Source: Sclerodactyla briareus (taxonomy: Eukaryota; Echinodermata; Holothuroidea; Dendrochirotida; Sclerodactylidae). From it: a DNA stretch of 64,000 bases. The translations under genes and the position numbers were made by a program. Shown here in pieces: positions 26,201 to 35,000 of this stretch. Under the pieces are notes generated by a model that worked only from the letters and a program-made list of their open reading frames with translations, was not told where the DNA came from and did no database searches. How positions within the stretch are numbered: position 1 is the stretch's first letter; the number at the start of each line of letters is the position of its first letter. The stretch is taken from positions 385,501 to 449,500 of the forward strand of contig JAODTK010005633.1 of NCBI GenBank assembly GCA_026419785.1, read 5' to 3'.

Positions 26201-27057
26201 CGACGATTCCTTTTGTAATTTGTCCTCGTTGAACTTTCTTTGGATCTTTCCAATTGGTGTATTACTTCGAAGTAAGTCCCTTCATTGGTGGGTATTGGTA
26301 CGCTTCGTGGTTCTTTCTGTCATAAGGAGGCGATTATGATATATAAAGTGGGTGGTAAGTAATGATTTTGAGATACCGGGTATATTTTCAATACCAACTC
26401 CCTGCGATAGTGGTTGAAAGATCACGTTAGACCTAGGTAAATTAGAAGACGTGACAAGTGTCTGGTCTAAACGAAGTCCGACTGTCTTGGGGAAGATTAC
26501 CATTTCGAATCTACATGATAGTACCCATCTAATGAATTGTTTCTCCTTCGTCCAGCTCCGCGATACTCATATTGAAGATATTTTCTTTTTCTCCGTTCCT
26601 TTGAGGGATGATAACCAGATCATATTAGAAAAACCTTGAATACGTAATTGTTGTTATTGAGGACTCAAATATTGACATTTCGAAATCATGTTGTAGCTTT
26701 ACAGACCGCCTCAACATCGTACGCCTTTCAATTTTTTAATATTTTAGGGAGGGGTACAATCGAAGAGCTGCTCGGGCAGTGCTCCATCCTAAGGAGGATG
26801 AGTGTGCCGATTTTTTTTGTACGCTATGCTTTAACCATGGTAGCTTCTCCCCACATCTTGGCGCCATCCTGCCTTCCGTCCCTGAACTCCCCCATCACTA
26901 TGTTTGCTGATAATCTGATACAAGCAAACTATCTCTGTAAACATAAATGGATAAATTGATAGTTCAACGCCATGGTTTTCCCTCCTCCGTAACTCCCAAT
27001 AGGAAGGAGAATGGAAATGTCTTACCCTTCCCGAGGCTGTGTAGTCACAGTAGAACA
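1125..27057 (-). CDS. Class-V PLP-dependent, cysteine-desulfurase-like protein gene (16 exons, 5' end not found)
   Basis: Sixteen minus-strand exons, listed separately, join with consistent phases into about 713 codons plus stop. The order of motifs matches the aminotransferase class V (NifS/SufS-like) fold: DYTASG, GNTHTTTT, VIFTG, GPFEHHSN (PLP-stacking His), SNVTG and FWDYATA (Asn and Asp PLP contacts), HKFVGGPGSPG (Schiff-base Lys), PHGHGGGTV, GGTPAI, FSFLIRH, HHNF, a cysteine loop GGCACAGPY, then PGFVRVNLPFF and GWKMLPQY. Enzymes of this fold act on amino-acid substrates such as cysteine; the substrate here is unknown. The C-terminal ~120 residues are acidic and look like an extension. 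Introns range from about 0.7 to 5 kb. About half the exons carry small indels, mainly at homopolymers, while splice sites and all key residues are kept, so I infer a working gene in an error-containing assembly rather than a pseudogene. The initiator exon upstream of 27057 was not recognised. Confidence 0.85.
2420..2521. repeat. (TTA)n microsatellite
   Basis: About 100 bp of near-perfect TTA/ATT trinucleotide repeat with a few single-base slips, inside an intron of the aminotransferase gene. Confidence 0.95.
3013..3575. repeat. Tandem duplication, ~275-bp unit x2
   Basis: Two copies of a segment starting GCACATT...ATGCGGATGTCTCCACT run from about 3013 and 3303, with a period of 273-278 bp. 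Differences are mostly poly-G length. Each copy ends with the 5' terminus of a hAT-type MITE (CAGTGGCGTACGCACGGG). Confidence 0.85.
3548..3780. mobile_element. hAT-type MITE with near-perfect 8-bp TSD
   Basis: The ends are CAGTGGCGTACGCAC and, inverted, CAGTAGCGTACACAG. They are flanked by GATGTCCT on the left and GATGTCCC on the right (7 of 8 identical). An 8-bp duplication with CAG-type ends is the hAT superfamily signature. There is no coding content. It lies in the intron between the two most 3' exons. Confidence 0.8.
4470..4628 (-). CDS. Aminotransferase gene, exon o
   Basis: It encodes FDST then, after one missing T in a TTT run, TRGWTHRN and RSLYDITYDQGVFGLKN. This corresponds to the family's FDPxTGxWxHR block after LPQY. 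The acceptor is CTTTCAG and the donor GTAAAA. It ends in phase 1. Confidence 0.75.
4870..5290. repeat. Dispersed repeat rich in AGGTCA-like half-sites
   Basis: Two diverged modules (about 4876-5070 and 5180-5290) share GAACCTTATTG-like and GGTCACC-AGGTCAAAGTCT segments. The first contains several AGGTCA-type half-sites within 40 bp (4921-4960). It lies inside an intron. The repeat class was not recognised. Confidence 0.55.
5388..5600. repeat. Tandem duplication, ~116-bp unit x2
   Basis: The stretch from GAGTCAAGGAATCACCAAGC through ACCGAAACCGAAATA is repeated almost exactly at 5408 and 5518. Two overlapping short ORFs here are by-products of the repeat. Confidence 0.9.
5837..5905 (-). repeat. 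SINE 3'-end fragment (TATATAGCGCTTT motif)
   Basis: It contains TTTATATAGCGCTTTGTGAC, matching the tail of the SINE-like element at 47735-48127. Only the terminal part is present. Confidence 0.45.
6587..6701 (-). CDS. Aminotransferase gene, exon n
   Basis: The 115-bp exon has acceptor TTTTCAG and a weak donor GTTTCT. It encodes PGFVRVNLPFFTSDESIEY and GWKMLPQY. The PGFxRxNLP and GWKxLPQY blocks are diagnostic for this subgroup. The frame is intact. Confidence 0.85.
7524..7624 (-). CDS. Aminotransferase gene, exon m
   Basis: The 101-bp exon has a pyrimidine-rich acceptor ending CGCACAG and donor GTAATA. It encodes TLLGITEENADTFFELI, a charged stretch, and DPVEGVR. The start is phase 0 and the end phase 2, matching both neighbours. 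The frame is intact. Confidence 0.83.
8214..8313. repeat. (TA)n microsatellite
   Basis: About 100 bp of TA dinucleotide repeat with slips. It lies in the intron between exons m and l. Confidence 0.95.
8624..8826 (-). CDS. Aminotransferase gene, exon l (cysteine loop)
   Basis: It encodes RAFAKLQDIEV, then LIILGSKTVP, then RLPIFSFLIRHEESG, then HHNFITVLLNDLFGIQ and RGGCACAGPYAH. The two frame changes each fit one missing C in a C-run: 203 bp observed, 205 required. The acceptor is CTCACAG and the donor GTAAGTT. GGCACAG is the mobile cysteine loop position of cysteine desulfurases. Confidence 0.85.
8860..8888. repeat. (TAGTA)n short tandem repeat
   Basis: Five to six copies of a TAGTA pentamer lie just upstream of exon l on the minus strand. 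Confidence 0.9.
9493..9539 (-). CDS. Aminotransferase gene, exon k
   Basis: The 47-bp exon encodes AVSPSFIAMREHDLAR. The acceptor is TTCCAG and the donor GTTAGT. It continues FQLKN of exon j in phase 0 and ends in phase 2, as exon l requires. Other frames contain stops. Confidence 0.78.
10721..10832 (-). CDS. Aminotransferase gene, exon j (GGTPAI)
   Basis: It encodes VSRDKHHYTHDID and then GGTPAIIESIRAGLVFQLKN, the two being out of frame by two bases at a CCCC run. The acceptor is CTGCAG and the donor GTGAGT. With two added Cs the exon has the 114 bp the neighbouring phases need. Confidence 0.82.
11303..11343. repeat. Short GC-rich direct/inverted repeat
   Basis: CTCGAGGCCGGCC occurs twice with CTAGG between the copies. 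Each copy is partly self-complementary. It is an isolated GC island in AT-rich intron sequence. Confidence 0.75.
12140..12275. repeat. GCCTCGG-type minisatellite
   Basis: A degenerate hexamer/heptamer array (CCTCGG, TCTCGG, CCTTGG) about 110 bp long. On the minus strand it reads as an Ala-Glu-rich ORF, which is a by-product. The same GGTCTCGG unit fills the subterminal regions of the element at 17762-20022. Confidence 0.75.
12368..12441 (-). CDS. Aminotransferase gene, exon i (PHGHGGGTV)
   Basis: The 74-bp exon has acceptor TTGGCAG and donor GTGAGT. It encodes ILIAKKKLF followed by RVPHGHGGGTVQY, an unmistakable family motif close to the PLP phosphate site. The phases are correct and the frame is intact. 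Confidence 0.88.
12756..12822 (-). CDS. Aminotransferase gene, exon h (Schiff-base lysine)
   Basis: It encodes HADCSKDVLIS then KHKFVGGPGSPG. HK in this motif carries the lysine that forms the internal aldimine with PLP. One C seems missing between ATATC and AAGCAC: 67 bp observed, 68 required. The acceptor is TTCACAG and the donor GTAAGC. Confidence 0.83.
13038..13077 (-). CDS. Aminotransferase gene, exon g (40 bp, acceptor AG absent)
   Basis: This micro-exon encodes APYLDIDMNPASLG, which fits between exons f and h in sequence and in phase (2 nt, 12 codons, 2 nt). The donor is GTAAGTT. The expected AG before CACCGTATC reads CACG instead of CACAG, so a single missing A is the simplest explanation. 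Confidence 0.75.
13744..13873 (-). CDS. Aminotransferase gene, exon f (SNVTG ... FWDYATA)
   Basis: The 130-bp exon has acceptor CTCTCAG and donor GTAGGG. It encodes GCFSAASNVTGILTDT and GALSFWDYATA. SNVTG provides the conserved Asn and DYATA the Asp that contacts the PLP pyridine nitrogen. The frame is intact and ends in phase 1. Confidence 0.88.
14925..14955. repeat. Poly-C tract
   Basis: About 30 consecutive Cs with one T interruption at the start. Its length in the assembly should not be trusted. Confidence 0.9.
16588..16843. mobile_element. hAT-type MITE with perfect 8-bp TSD
   Basis: The ends CAGTGGCATAC and CAGTGGCGTATC (inverted) are flanked on both sides by the identical 8-mer ATTGAACT (16580-16587 and 16844-16851). 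It belongs to the same family as 3548-3780, with a G-run next to the left end. It is non-coding and lies in the intron between exons e and f. Confidence 0.9.
17159..17225 (-). CDS. Aminotransferase gene, exon e
   Basis: It encodes VVRVTQTAD followed by GLVDLNDLEEKLK. The switch happens inside a GGG run where one extra G is present: 67 bp observed, 66 expected from phase 0 to phase 0. The acceptor is CCACAG and the donor GTGAGA. DGLVDLxDLE is the family's usual strand-turn-helix here. Confidence 0.82.
17762..20022. mobile_element. Non-autonomous hAT-like element, 2.26 kb
   Basis: The left end CAGTGTTGTAGTGCTGGCGAG and right end CAGTGTTGTAGCCGAGACCG (inverted) share 11 terminal bases. Subterminal GGTCTCG-rich arrays follow on both sides. 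Flanks are ATATTAAT and ATGTTAAT, an 8-bp duplication with one mismatch. No transposase-like ORF lies inside, so it is non-autonomous. It sits in the intron between exons d and e and itself hosts the insertion at 19336-19514. Confidence 0.8.
19336..19514. mobile_element. hAT-type MITE nested in the 2.26-kb element, perfect 8-bp TSD
   Basis: The terminal inverted repeats CAAGGGCGCAGCCACTA and CAAGGGTGCAGCCACTA differ at one base. Both flanks read AGGGAAAT (19328-19335 and 19515-19522). Internal C-runs lie at 19450-19483. The nesting shows it inserted after the 2.26-kb element. Confidence 0.92.
20128..20196 (-). CDS. Aminotransferase gene, exon d (EHHSN motif)
   Basis: The 69-bp, phase-0 exon has acceptor TTACAG and donor GTAAGTT. 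It encodes IVLVGPFEHHSNILPWKE. The His of EHHSN corresponds to the residue that stacks on the PLP ring in SufS-type enzymes (EHHAN). The frame is clean. Confidence 0.88.
20372..20836. repeat. (GTAG)n / GTAGGTAGGGAG minisatellite
   Basis: About 460 bp of GTAGGTAGGGAGGTAT-type units. A short reverse-complementary stretch (CCTACATACCTCCCTACA) lies immediately after at 20851-20868, so the 3' edge can fold back. Confidence 0.95.
21276..21410 (-). CDS. Aminotransferase gene, exon c
   Basis: It encodes NIIRSSVNASEDDAVIFTGRG and, after a one-base shift in the run near 21329 (a C appears missing), IHKLLNALEI. This matches the family's VIFTGSGxTGAVHKL segment. The acceptor is GTCCAG and the donor GTATGA. 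Here the glycine-rich loop reads TGRGSNSA instead of the usual TGSGxTGA. Confidence 0.8.
21950..22066 (-). CDS. Aminotransferase gene, exon b
   Basis: The 117-bp exon has acceptor CCCTCAG and donor GTATGT. It encodes PLRFIEDFI, then YYGNTHTTTTIT, then a segment ending FRHDAR. The FIEDFI and GNTHTTT signatures are typical near the N terminus of this family. The frame is unbroken: 1 nt, 38 codons, 2 nt. Confidence 0.85.
22690..22872 (-). mobile_element. tRNA-derived SINE-like repeat
   Basis: The minus strand has an A-box-like GGAACGGTAGAGTG and, about 38 bp on, a B-box-like GAGGTTCCTGATTC. A non-tRNA tail containing CTCTTGTTTGTCAGATGGA follows. The spacing fits a tRNA-related head, but both boxes have diverged. 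Confidence 0.5.
23947..23975. repeat. (AC)n microsatellite
   Basis: Short AC dinucleotide repeat with one interruption. Confidence 0.9.
24362..24643. mobile_element. hAT-type MITE, degraded copy
   Basis: The left end CAGGCGCATACCGAGAGATTTGTC and the body resemble the MITE at 16588-16843, including CATACC(A/G)AGAGAT, the G-run and GGGCCCCTAGACA. The right end GGGCATGCCACTT is decayed. Flanks share only TATCACC, so the duplication is uncertain. Confidence 0.65.
27026..27057 (-). CDS. Aminotransferase gene, exon a (most 5' found)
   Basis: The exon encodes VFYCDYTASGR, the DYTASG/DWTASG opening motif of this class-V family. The acceptor is TTGCAG (27058-27063 on the minus strand) and the donor is GTAAGA. 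The observed 32 bp is one longer than the phase requires. A run AAGGG at the donor, where AAGG is expected, explains it. The upstream exon or exons must lie above 27058 and were not identified. Confidence 0.75.
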
Positions 27058-27109
27058 CTGCAAGAGAATGAAATGGTCGATGATAATTACTACCGATGTG
27101 TTCCTATAT

Positions 27110-27640
27110 TTTACGTGCTGGTTGCTATAGGCAGCGGTTGCTCGGTACCCTGGTACCACTTGAGTATGGCCGTGTGCGGATGTGAGTGTGTGTGTGTTGG
27201 CTGTCCGTCTTTGATGGTTTGTCGCAGAACTCATTCCAGTTTGCAGTGGCCGAACACTTTAAAATTTTGCACACGCCTACGAAGTCACAGAACACAATTT
27301 TTCCACAGAAATTAGGGCGACCAATCACACCTGGTGGAATTTTAGGGGGAGAATTTGGGCACTTTTTCCATTTTGACCAATTGTTCGCCGTATTTATAAG
27401 AGATTTGGTGCTGATCAATGACTGAATGATATCAAATTTCATAACAATGTAGAAATGGCTAAATTAACAACTTTTTCTTAGCAATTATAGACAAAAAGAA
27501 ATTGGATTTAATGAGGGAGAACTATCGGGGCCAAACCTTTCTGAAAATCTGCTTCAAGTATAGTAGGATATTCGACTAATGGGTTTCAAATGGTAGATGA
27601 GTTTCGAAGTATCACAACAAAGTATTCCAAAGAGGGTTTC
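27110..27640 (+). repeat. Dispersed repeat family A, copy 1
   Basis: It matches 62150-62830 in the same orientation. Shared blocks are GGTTGCT...GGTACC, a GT-repeat, GTCCGTC...TTTGATGGTTT, TGAAATTTTGCACACGC-like, AATTAG, and CAATG(A)CTGAATGAT.TCAAA. There are no clear inverted ends. It starts just past exon a of the minus-strand gene, so it lies in that gene's 5' region or first intron. Confidence 0.7.
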
Positions 27641-27788
27641 AGACTTGATCTCTAGTTACCTTTAGATGACTTGTCCAACCCCGAACGGTAGAGTTAATGT
27701 AATGTATCAATCCTGAGGGACCCGAAAACCAAGTAAGAAACGTTATATCCCTCCATGTGAGAATTTTCCTGTTCACAACCCAGGCGAT

Positions 27789-27860
27789 ACATACATACAT
27801 CTTACTACATACATACATACATACATACATACATACATAACATACATACATACATACATA
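27789..27860. repeat. (CATA)n microsatellite
   Basis: About 70 bp of CATA tetranucleotide repeat with interruptions. Confidence 0.95.
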
Positions 27861-27869
27861 CCTCCATAC

Positions 27870-30250
27870 ATAACATACACAATCGGTACAGACACACCAT
27901 CACGTGCTAATGGGTACTGTCAGGTACTTTTTGTAGCGCTAAGGGGGATTGCCAGCCCCCGAGCGGGCCTGTAGCGCGCCTACAGCACGTGCTTCCCTGT
28001 CACGTACCGATAAGGTTGTCGCCGTGCGCTAATGCACTCCCACGCAGCCATTCCACCCAATTGTCAAGGCAATACCACAATTTGCCGCGCTAAGAGGTAC
28101 CAGCCAGTTACTGGGGACGCCAGCATCGGCGTCACAAGGTGGTGGACGGGGGGACCTGTCGCCCCATTTTGACAATGCTCCCATTTGACGTTAACATTTC
28201 CACACAGTAACAAAATTTTTTAAATTGTGGCCATATTCCCTCCCCCCCCCCCACACTTTTGAGAGGTGGGTGACGCTCATGGACGCCAGCAGTTCTCCGA
28301 AATAATGCTTCCTAAAGTCTGTAATAAATGTACACACACGCGCGCGCACACACACCCGAATAACTGACAACCACTGGCGTTCCTATAACTGAAGTCGAGA
28401 TCACTAAGTGGGATAAAAAAAACAGAAACATGACCCCCTCCTGCTGCTCATACCGGTCCTCGTATAGCCATGCACTGTAGACAAACGATCTGATGCTCCG
28501 CTCTCAGTGTAATGACTATCTAAGCGCGAATGGCTCACGGCACTCACGCCCCGCCATTTCAATACTGGGAACGATTAGTACATTTGGCCGAGTTTCCTAT
28601 TTATATACTAAAACTCACAGTTGAAGACGCTATTTGTGCCAGCAACAAATATTTGGGATAGGTTCCCCCCCCATAGATCAAAACAAATCTATGACCTTCT
28701 TAGTAGAGAAACGGCTCGAAAGAGTGGGCGCGCCTTGAACTACTGTACTCCAGGCTAGCGCGCCAGAGTTTATATCAATATCTTGGACAGTACTCTCTTG
28801 AATCGATACCATCATTAAGACGGCCAACGGTGGACGCCTCGACCGGGGGTCTCGAAATCGGCCTTGAGACGTTACAGAGCGGCGGTTACTCTAAAGTAAA
28901 CTATCCAGGCCGATCAACCGTCTGCCTTCGATTTCAGAATTATTGACCACAATTCGTCGTCTTGTTTAGAAAAACGTCTTGCTCATACGGCTTGCCGCTT
29001 CTTGCACACTAAGTTACCCAAGAGGATATCTTCGAGTGGTTTCGCTTGACGAGCAACAGCAATCAGCAGCCTCCCTAATATACAACTGATTCTATGTCGT
29101 CTCTAAGAAACTTCTAAGCTGACGTTCTTCTATTCGTGAACGCGCTGCGTGTTACTGTTACCCCACGAGGCATTTCTATCGGAAACGGGTTCGTTTTTAA
29201 CGTGATGGATGACTAATTGGGCGGAACTCTTGGCTCTTCCTGGTGCAAACATTTGCGGTGATACATAAGGTTACTCACCGAATAGTGTCGCACAACGGTA
29301 CGGGAGCCAATGTCTGTTGTATACCCAGGTTGACCGCGATAGAGGACGATGACAATCGACTAAAGACCAGTTAAACCTGATGATATCCAATGCATATCAA
29401 ATGCGCGCATTGGGAGTTGCGATCAGAGAGACTCAGCAATATAGGCGGGTTTTATTTCATAAAACAAAATTTACTCTATTGGAAAACCATAGGACAAAGA
29501 ACTTTTAGGGAGCATCCCTGCCGCATAACGCAGTGACTGACACATGGACAACCGGGAAGTTATGTCACTTATTTCATTGTTTTCATTTTGCTAATAATCA
29601 CATTTAGCAATTTCTGTTTCTTTCCTCTCATCAAAGTAACCATCCACACCAACACCTACCAACCCACTAGACAGCAATCCTGTCGCCAGAGAACTAAATG
29701 ATTTTCAAAAGTGAAACTAATGTGTGAATTCGAAAGAGAACCAAATGTTTGCAGGGTTTGTGCAAGTATGACATCAAATATTATTGCATGATGGGTCCTT
29801 TTTGATCTTGCAATACACATGTACAAACTTCAATGGAACTGTAACTCCTGTAACGGAAAGTCGTATTACATCTGGTTTGGACGACCATTAGGTTTTTTCC
29901 TCAGCTAACTATTGCCCCTTTTCCATTTTAATCCTGCAGTTTTCCTTAACATTGCAGATAGTTTGAAGCTGTTTGACCGCGTTTCATTCTCCCAAATATT
30001 TTCAAAATGTGCAAATCGTTAAAACGTGACTTGAGTGCTTTTCTCCGTAATCCATATTTAGCATAAAATCACAACAATCAGCTTAATTTTGTATTTGTTT
30101 TATTTCCTACAAATATCGGAGCCATTGGACCATTTTGAATCTGCCATAAATTAGGATTCAGAGAAATTACCCATATGCAGAATTCTGCCAAACTAGAGCA
30201 CCTTCCGAGTGGATCTTTCTTGATACGAGCAGGCGAGACACAAAGAAACA
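27870..30250. other. Region without recognised genes
   Basis: A GC-richer stretch around 27900-28170 and 28700-29350 lacks convincing splice-bounded coding sequence. A short (CA/CG)n lies at 28330-28354 and G/C-runs at 28146 and 28243. The missing first exon or exons of the minus-strand gene could lie here, but I could not identify them. Confidence 0.5.
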
Positions 30251-30253
30251 CAT

Positions 30254-30536
30254 TATGATAACGGACCATTTTCGCGATTTCTACTAACGGACCTCTTCTG
30301 CTATATGAATAATGGACCTTTTCGCTATAATGAATAACGGGCCTTGTTTGCGATTATGAATAACGGACCTCTTTTTGCTATTATGAATAACATGGACCAC
30401 TTTTTCGCTATTATGAATCAACGGCCTTTTTACTATTATGAATAACGTTCCTCCCTTTCGCTTTCATGAATTACTGACCCTTTTCGCCATTATGAATATC
30501 GGATTTTTTTCACTATGATTATGAATATCGGACCTA
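30254..30536. repeat. Minisatellite, ~30-35-bp unit, ~9 copies
   Basis: The unit is close to TTCGCTATTATGAATAACGGACC, with variable T-run length. It ends about 200 bp before the inverted-repeat element at 30736. Confidence 0.85.
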
Positions 30537-30735
30537 TCGCAAGTGTGAACAGCGCTTTATGCGGACATTTATCAAATCATCCCCGCAATCAAACATGAAA
30601 GAGATATTGAACGAGAGACGTGGGCTGTGTGATTCCCTGCTTTTGACTGATTTATTCGATGCTAACTCTGGAGGATATTGTGTACAGGTCTGAAGCTAGG
30701 GTGATATGGGGAGGGGTGGGGATTTTCGAAACTAT

Positions 30736-31053
30736 TAGTCCAGGCAATCTAGGCATTTTTTGGGCTCAACTTCAAACAAATTGCAACAGAATTTTTTCAC
30801 CACTAAGCATTTGTCTGAGGTCCCTAGAACACCATACTGAAAGTCCTAAGAAATCCTATTAGGGGAACAATGCCTAATTGCATAAATCCAACATGGCGGT
30901 GAAAATTTTATGTTTGGCATATACTGGCTCGTTGTTTACCTATTTGAACTATTCAAATGGATGGAGGGGGTTTTCTGGGGTCACAAATCTTTGGATGCCC
31001 TTTCGAATAATTAAGATGGAAAACTGATTTGCATAAATTCAAAATGGCTGCCA
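30736..31053 (+). repeat. Left inverted repeat of the 30.7-37.2 kb element
   Basis: It holds two subterminal blocks. One, with the octamer degraded to AATTGCAT, ends ACATGGCGG. The other is ATTTGCATAAATTCAAAATGG (octamer at 31027-31034). The outermost bases are TAGTCCAGGCAA. Confidence 0.75.
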
Positions 31054-32079
31054 GACTACAATATTTCGTCATATCGTAACTTGTTAATAACCTTTATTTG
31101 AGGGTCAATTTTCGTACGGCTACTGGCCAACGCTGACACTCATCTCTAAATTAATTCTCAATCCTAACATTCCTAACAATGAGACTGAGTGCAACCAATT
31201 CTATACAACACGAACAACAATGAGTAAACACCTTGTGAAAGGTGTATAAATCCAGCTGATATCTGAGATGCCTTCAATAAGTTGCATTTTATGTGGAGTC
31301 TGAATTTTGACAAGAGATTTTTCATCAGCACAATGATTCTCACGATTTTCACATGGCTAAAAACGCATATCACGGTCGTTCATATTCGCAATGGCCCAGC
31401 TGTCAATATTCAGCCGATAATTCTGTTGTATTCTAGTCACATGCCACGAACGTCTGCCAACTTCACTACGTACATGCTACTCTACGTCGTGACCTGTGTA
31501 TTTCGACTACTAGGTGTTTCCCGCAAGTTACCATACGAAAGGTACGATTTAATTTCCAGCAGCAATCTCGCGTACAATTAGGCTACGAAATCATAAATTT
31601 TTCAAGTTGACTTTCAAGTCGGTATAGTTCATGCACGATCGTCCAACTCCATCATACACCAGTCGTGTACGCCAGATCATAAATCATGGCGGGGGCATCT
31701 TCTCGCCCTCATTCCGAAGGCATGTCGGGTCTTTTGTCTCCAGTCGGCAGTGCATCCTTTTTGCTATTATTTTCCGATCAGAATGACACCTCACCCGGCC
31801 CCGTGGCTCTCAGGAAACTATCCATTTCGGCTGATTTCTCTGTATGCATTTAGTTGTCATCATTGTTTTTTTTTTTTTAATATACATACACTATCGCAGC
31901 GTATCCTTGCCTTGACCTTGCGCGTGCGGAAGCCCTGTGTTATAGTCTCATTAACTGTCACTGGGCTACGAGGCGTGGAACTTTCAGGCCTATAACCTAA
32001 TTTGCATACTATTTGTACTATTAAATGGGGTCACGCCGTTACCCGCCTTGTCTACGGAAGCTTGTTTGAGCCGTTTGAG

Positions 32080-35000
32080 ACAGTTTGTCCACACACTATT
32101 GTACTGTATGTGGCCGGAGGGTAAGCTCCTTCGAAGCCCACCGTTGTTTTGGCTGCAGCTCGAGGAAAGATGAATGGTCTGAAACCATGGCAGTAACTGG
32201 CGTCTGTGAATGATTTACCCGCAGCTGATGCAATATACCATCAGCAATGCAGTATTAATTTCAGAAGTGGCAGAAACCTTCCATGTAAAACTGCAGACAT
32301 TGCTTCGGGCACAAGAAACAATCCAAACTCGAACGAGAGAAGAGATGCATTTTGAAAGTGGCACAGTTTTTGGAAGAGAATCCAGATGAGCTGAACCATC
32401 ATGAACTCATCTGCAATGGTCACAATATCATTCGTGACACTGATATGAGCCATACAGTTCAACATACATGAGAACGAAATTGAAAGAACACCTTCGGTGA
32501 ACGAATAGTCATGACTGTACTAAGTACAACGGCTTGCGTGGTCACATTGCGTGATACAGCATCGTCAATCCTCAATGATTTTCATAAAGAAGCACAGCTT
32601 GATAACTTTGAGGAAGAAGAACTGAGACTTATCAGAACCGCGGCGAAACTCATCGAGAGTGAAATCAAGTCATATCTCCTCCAAATGGTGTATACCCATC
32701 CACGAACAATTTGGGAGTTTGGACTGCGATGTTGACTATGTCCCAAAGACACTACAAGTTCTCCTGAGGACAATGTTCAGTGGTGATCACATCGACATCA
32801 AACTGGCTGCAATAGGCCAGTCTATAATCCAAGCGACACGGCCAAGGGTCCTACTAGCGCCACTCCAAGCTTGGCTTAGGAGTGCAAATGCACCATCACT
32901 TTGCATCCAAGCTCTTGATAAACACACTTCATAAACTTGGGTTCTCCATTAGAATTTCCAGCCCCTTGAACGGTGGACAAGTGAACTGGCCGATCGGCCG
33001 GTTCACGGACATAACAATCAAGCCGCTTCTCCCCAAGGGAGCATCTCCTTGGACCACTTGGTATTTGACCTTGAAACGGTTTCAATTGTACTGGGAACGG
33101 TTTTGAACGTGAAACTCGAAACATCGACGGTGGAGAGGATAATACTTGACAGAAATGAGATGTCTGGAGGAAATAGTATGGGATACATATTTTTTCTCAG
33201 AAAAATTCCACAGGAAACGTAAAATACGGAGCATCGGCCGACAACGAAAATATTTCAACGATCCACTTTTCAAACTTGAACGGATTTCATATAAACTTCG
33301 AGCCCGTCGTTTTCAGTCGAAATGAACAGATTTTGATCATTGAAAACGTTATTTCAGTCTACTTTTGCCAGCGATCCGATTCCGACAATGATGAGAGACA
33401 ATGCGAATAATTCAATCATTTCTTTTGCTAAAAGACTTCCCAGTCCGCAGTAGAAACCACAAGATTGTGGCACTGGTCATAAACGAGGGTCATTAGCTAT
33501 GTCACTCGGTTCAAGGGGCGAGTTCTGTAATGTCATGTTCCTACGCTGAGGTGACCACATTCGAGCGGAATTGCAGCAGTAGAACATGGTACTGACATAG
33601 CCGAGAACAGTGCAGGTTGCCACATTCAGTACATCGCCGATAATGTGGATCACGATGTAGCAAGAATTGATGGTACAGGCACGTTCCGCCACCGAATGGG
33701 GATCATTGCTGCAGTGACTCCGGCCAGCAAAGCAGCGCAACGCAAGCCTATTCCGAAAAAAACATGTGACGGCCGAGGACATCGCCAAAGTTGGCCGCAT
33801 TAACATTGACTTTTTCAAGAACACTCCATCAGTCACATCCATAAAATATCTGCCTCTGAGAGATATGACAATGGTCGACCCTACTGCACAACTCGATGTT
33901 CTGTGGAAAGCGTCACTTCTACTGCAATCCCCCAGACCAGCATGGTCGGGGACAATGCAGATGTTGCAGCAAGGTCAGAACCCAGGACAATCTCTGAATG
34001 TGTCTGACCGATGATCTTATCTTGATCCAACATCCTTCCTGCATTTTTTTTCGACCTGGAGTTCGTGTCCTAATGCTAAGCAGTATGGTGTCACTCCCAT
34101 CCTCACTTTGACGCACCACTCTACTGGAAAGGCTTTAAACGGGTCATGCACTCTCTATCACCTGATTATTGACCTCAATAGAAGGGTTGTCAGGCCTTGT
34201 CGGGTTTCATATGGAGATGAGTTTCTTGGGGAGCATGTTTCTGATGCGGGTCAGGACTGAAGAGGTCTCGAAGTGGTATGCAGACAATGCTGTCCGGCAC
34301 ATGCTGACGGGCAGAAAAAAAAGCTGTCTCTAGAGCATGCGTGGTCAAATGCTAGTAGATGCAGCACTGACACTATCCTTGTAGCGAAGGCAATACAATT
34401 CCCTGCCAACACATACAACCCAAGACGTGATGAGCGAGAGAGGAGGGAGCGAGCTTAGCGAGATGAGCAACTGAGAGTGGATCAAGTTTGGACCTGCTAC
34501 ATTGAAAAGAGACGCTGAACCTACAACAGCAGAACACTGCCGACGTCGCAACCGACCTGATGCAAGCGATGGCACCTAGGACAAAGCCACACATGGCAAA
34601 GTGGTGTAGAAGAGATTTGCTCATCGGACGTATTGGCCAGGATAAGAAGAAAGTGGACGAAGAAAAGCAGTCAATGACATCACGGACACCAAGCTCTGGA
34701 TAACACTACATGAGTAATGGGTGGACATTCTCCGCAATTTCCTGAAGGCTACGGATGGGGCAACTGGAAACTGCACCTCCAAGCAGTGCGATATGAAGAT
34801 GTCGCTTCACTGTTCGAAACATGAACTATGTCAGTTTACCCCCCTTCATTTTTCGCACCATCCTCTCTCCCGCTACAGCCGCATGAAACCGCCCTTGCTG
34901 ACTGTCTCTGGACCTCACTGGAGGAGACACAGCAGCAATCGAATGGGGTCGAGGGAGATGACACTATGTATTGACTGTGGAGCTTCTACTTCCAGAGTCC

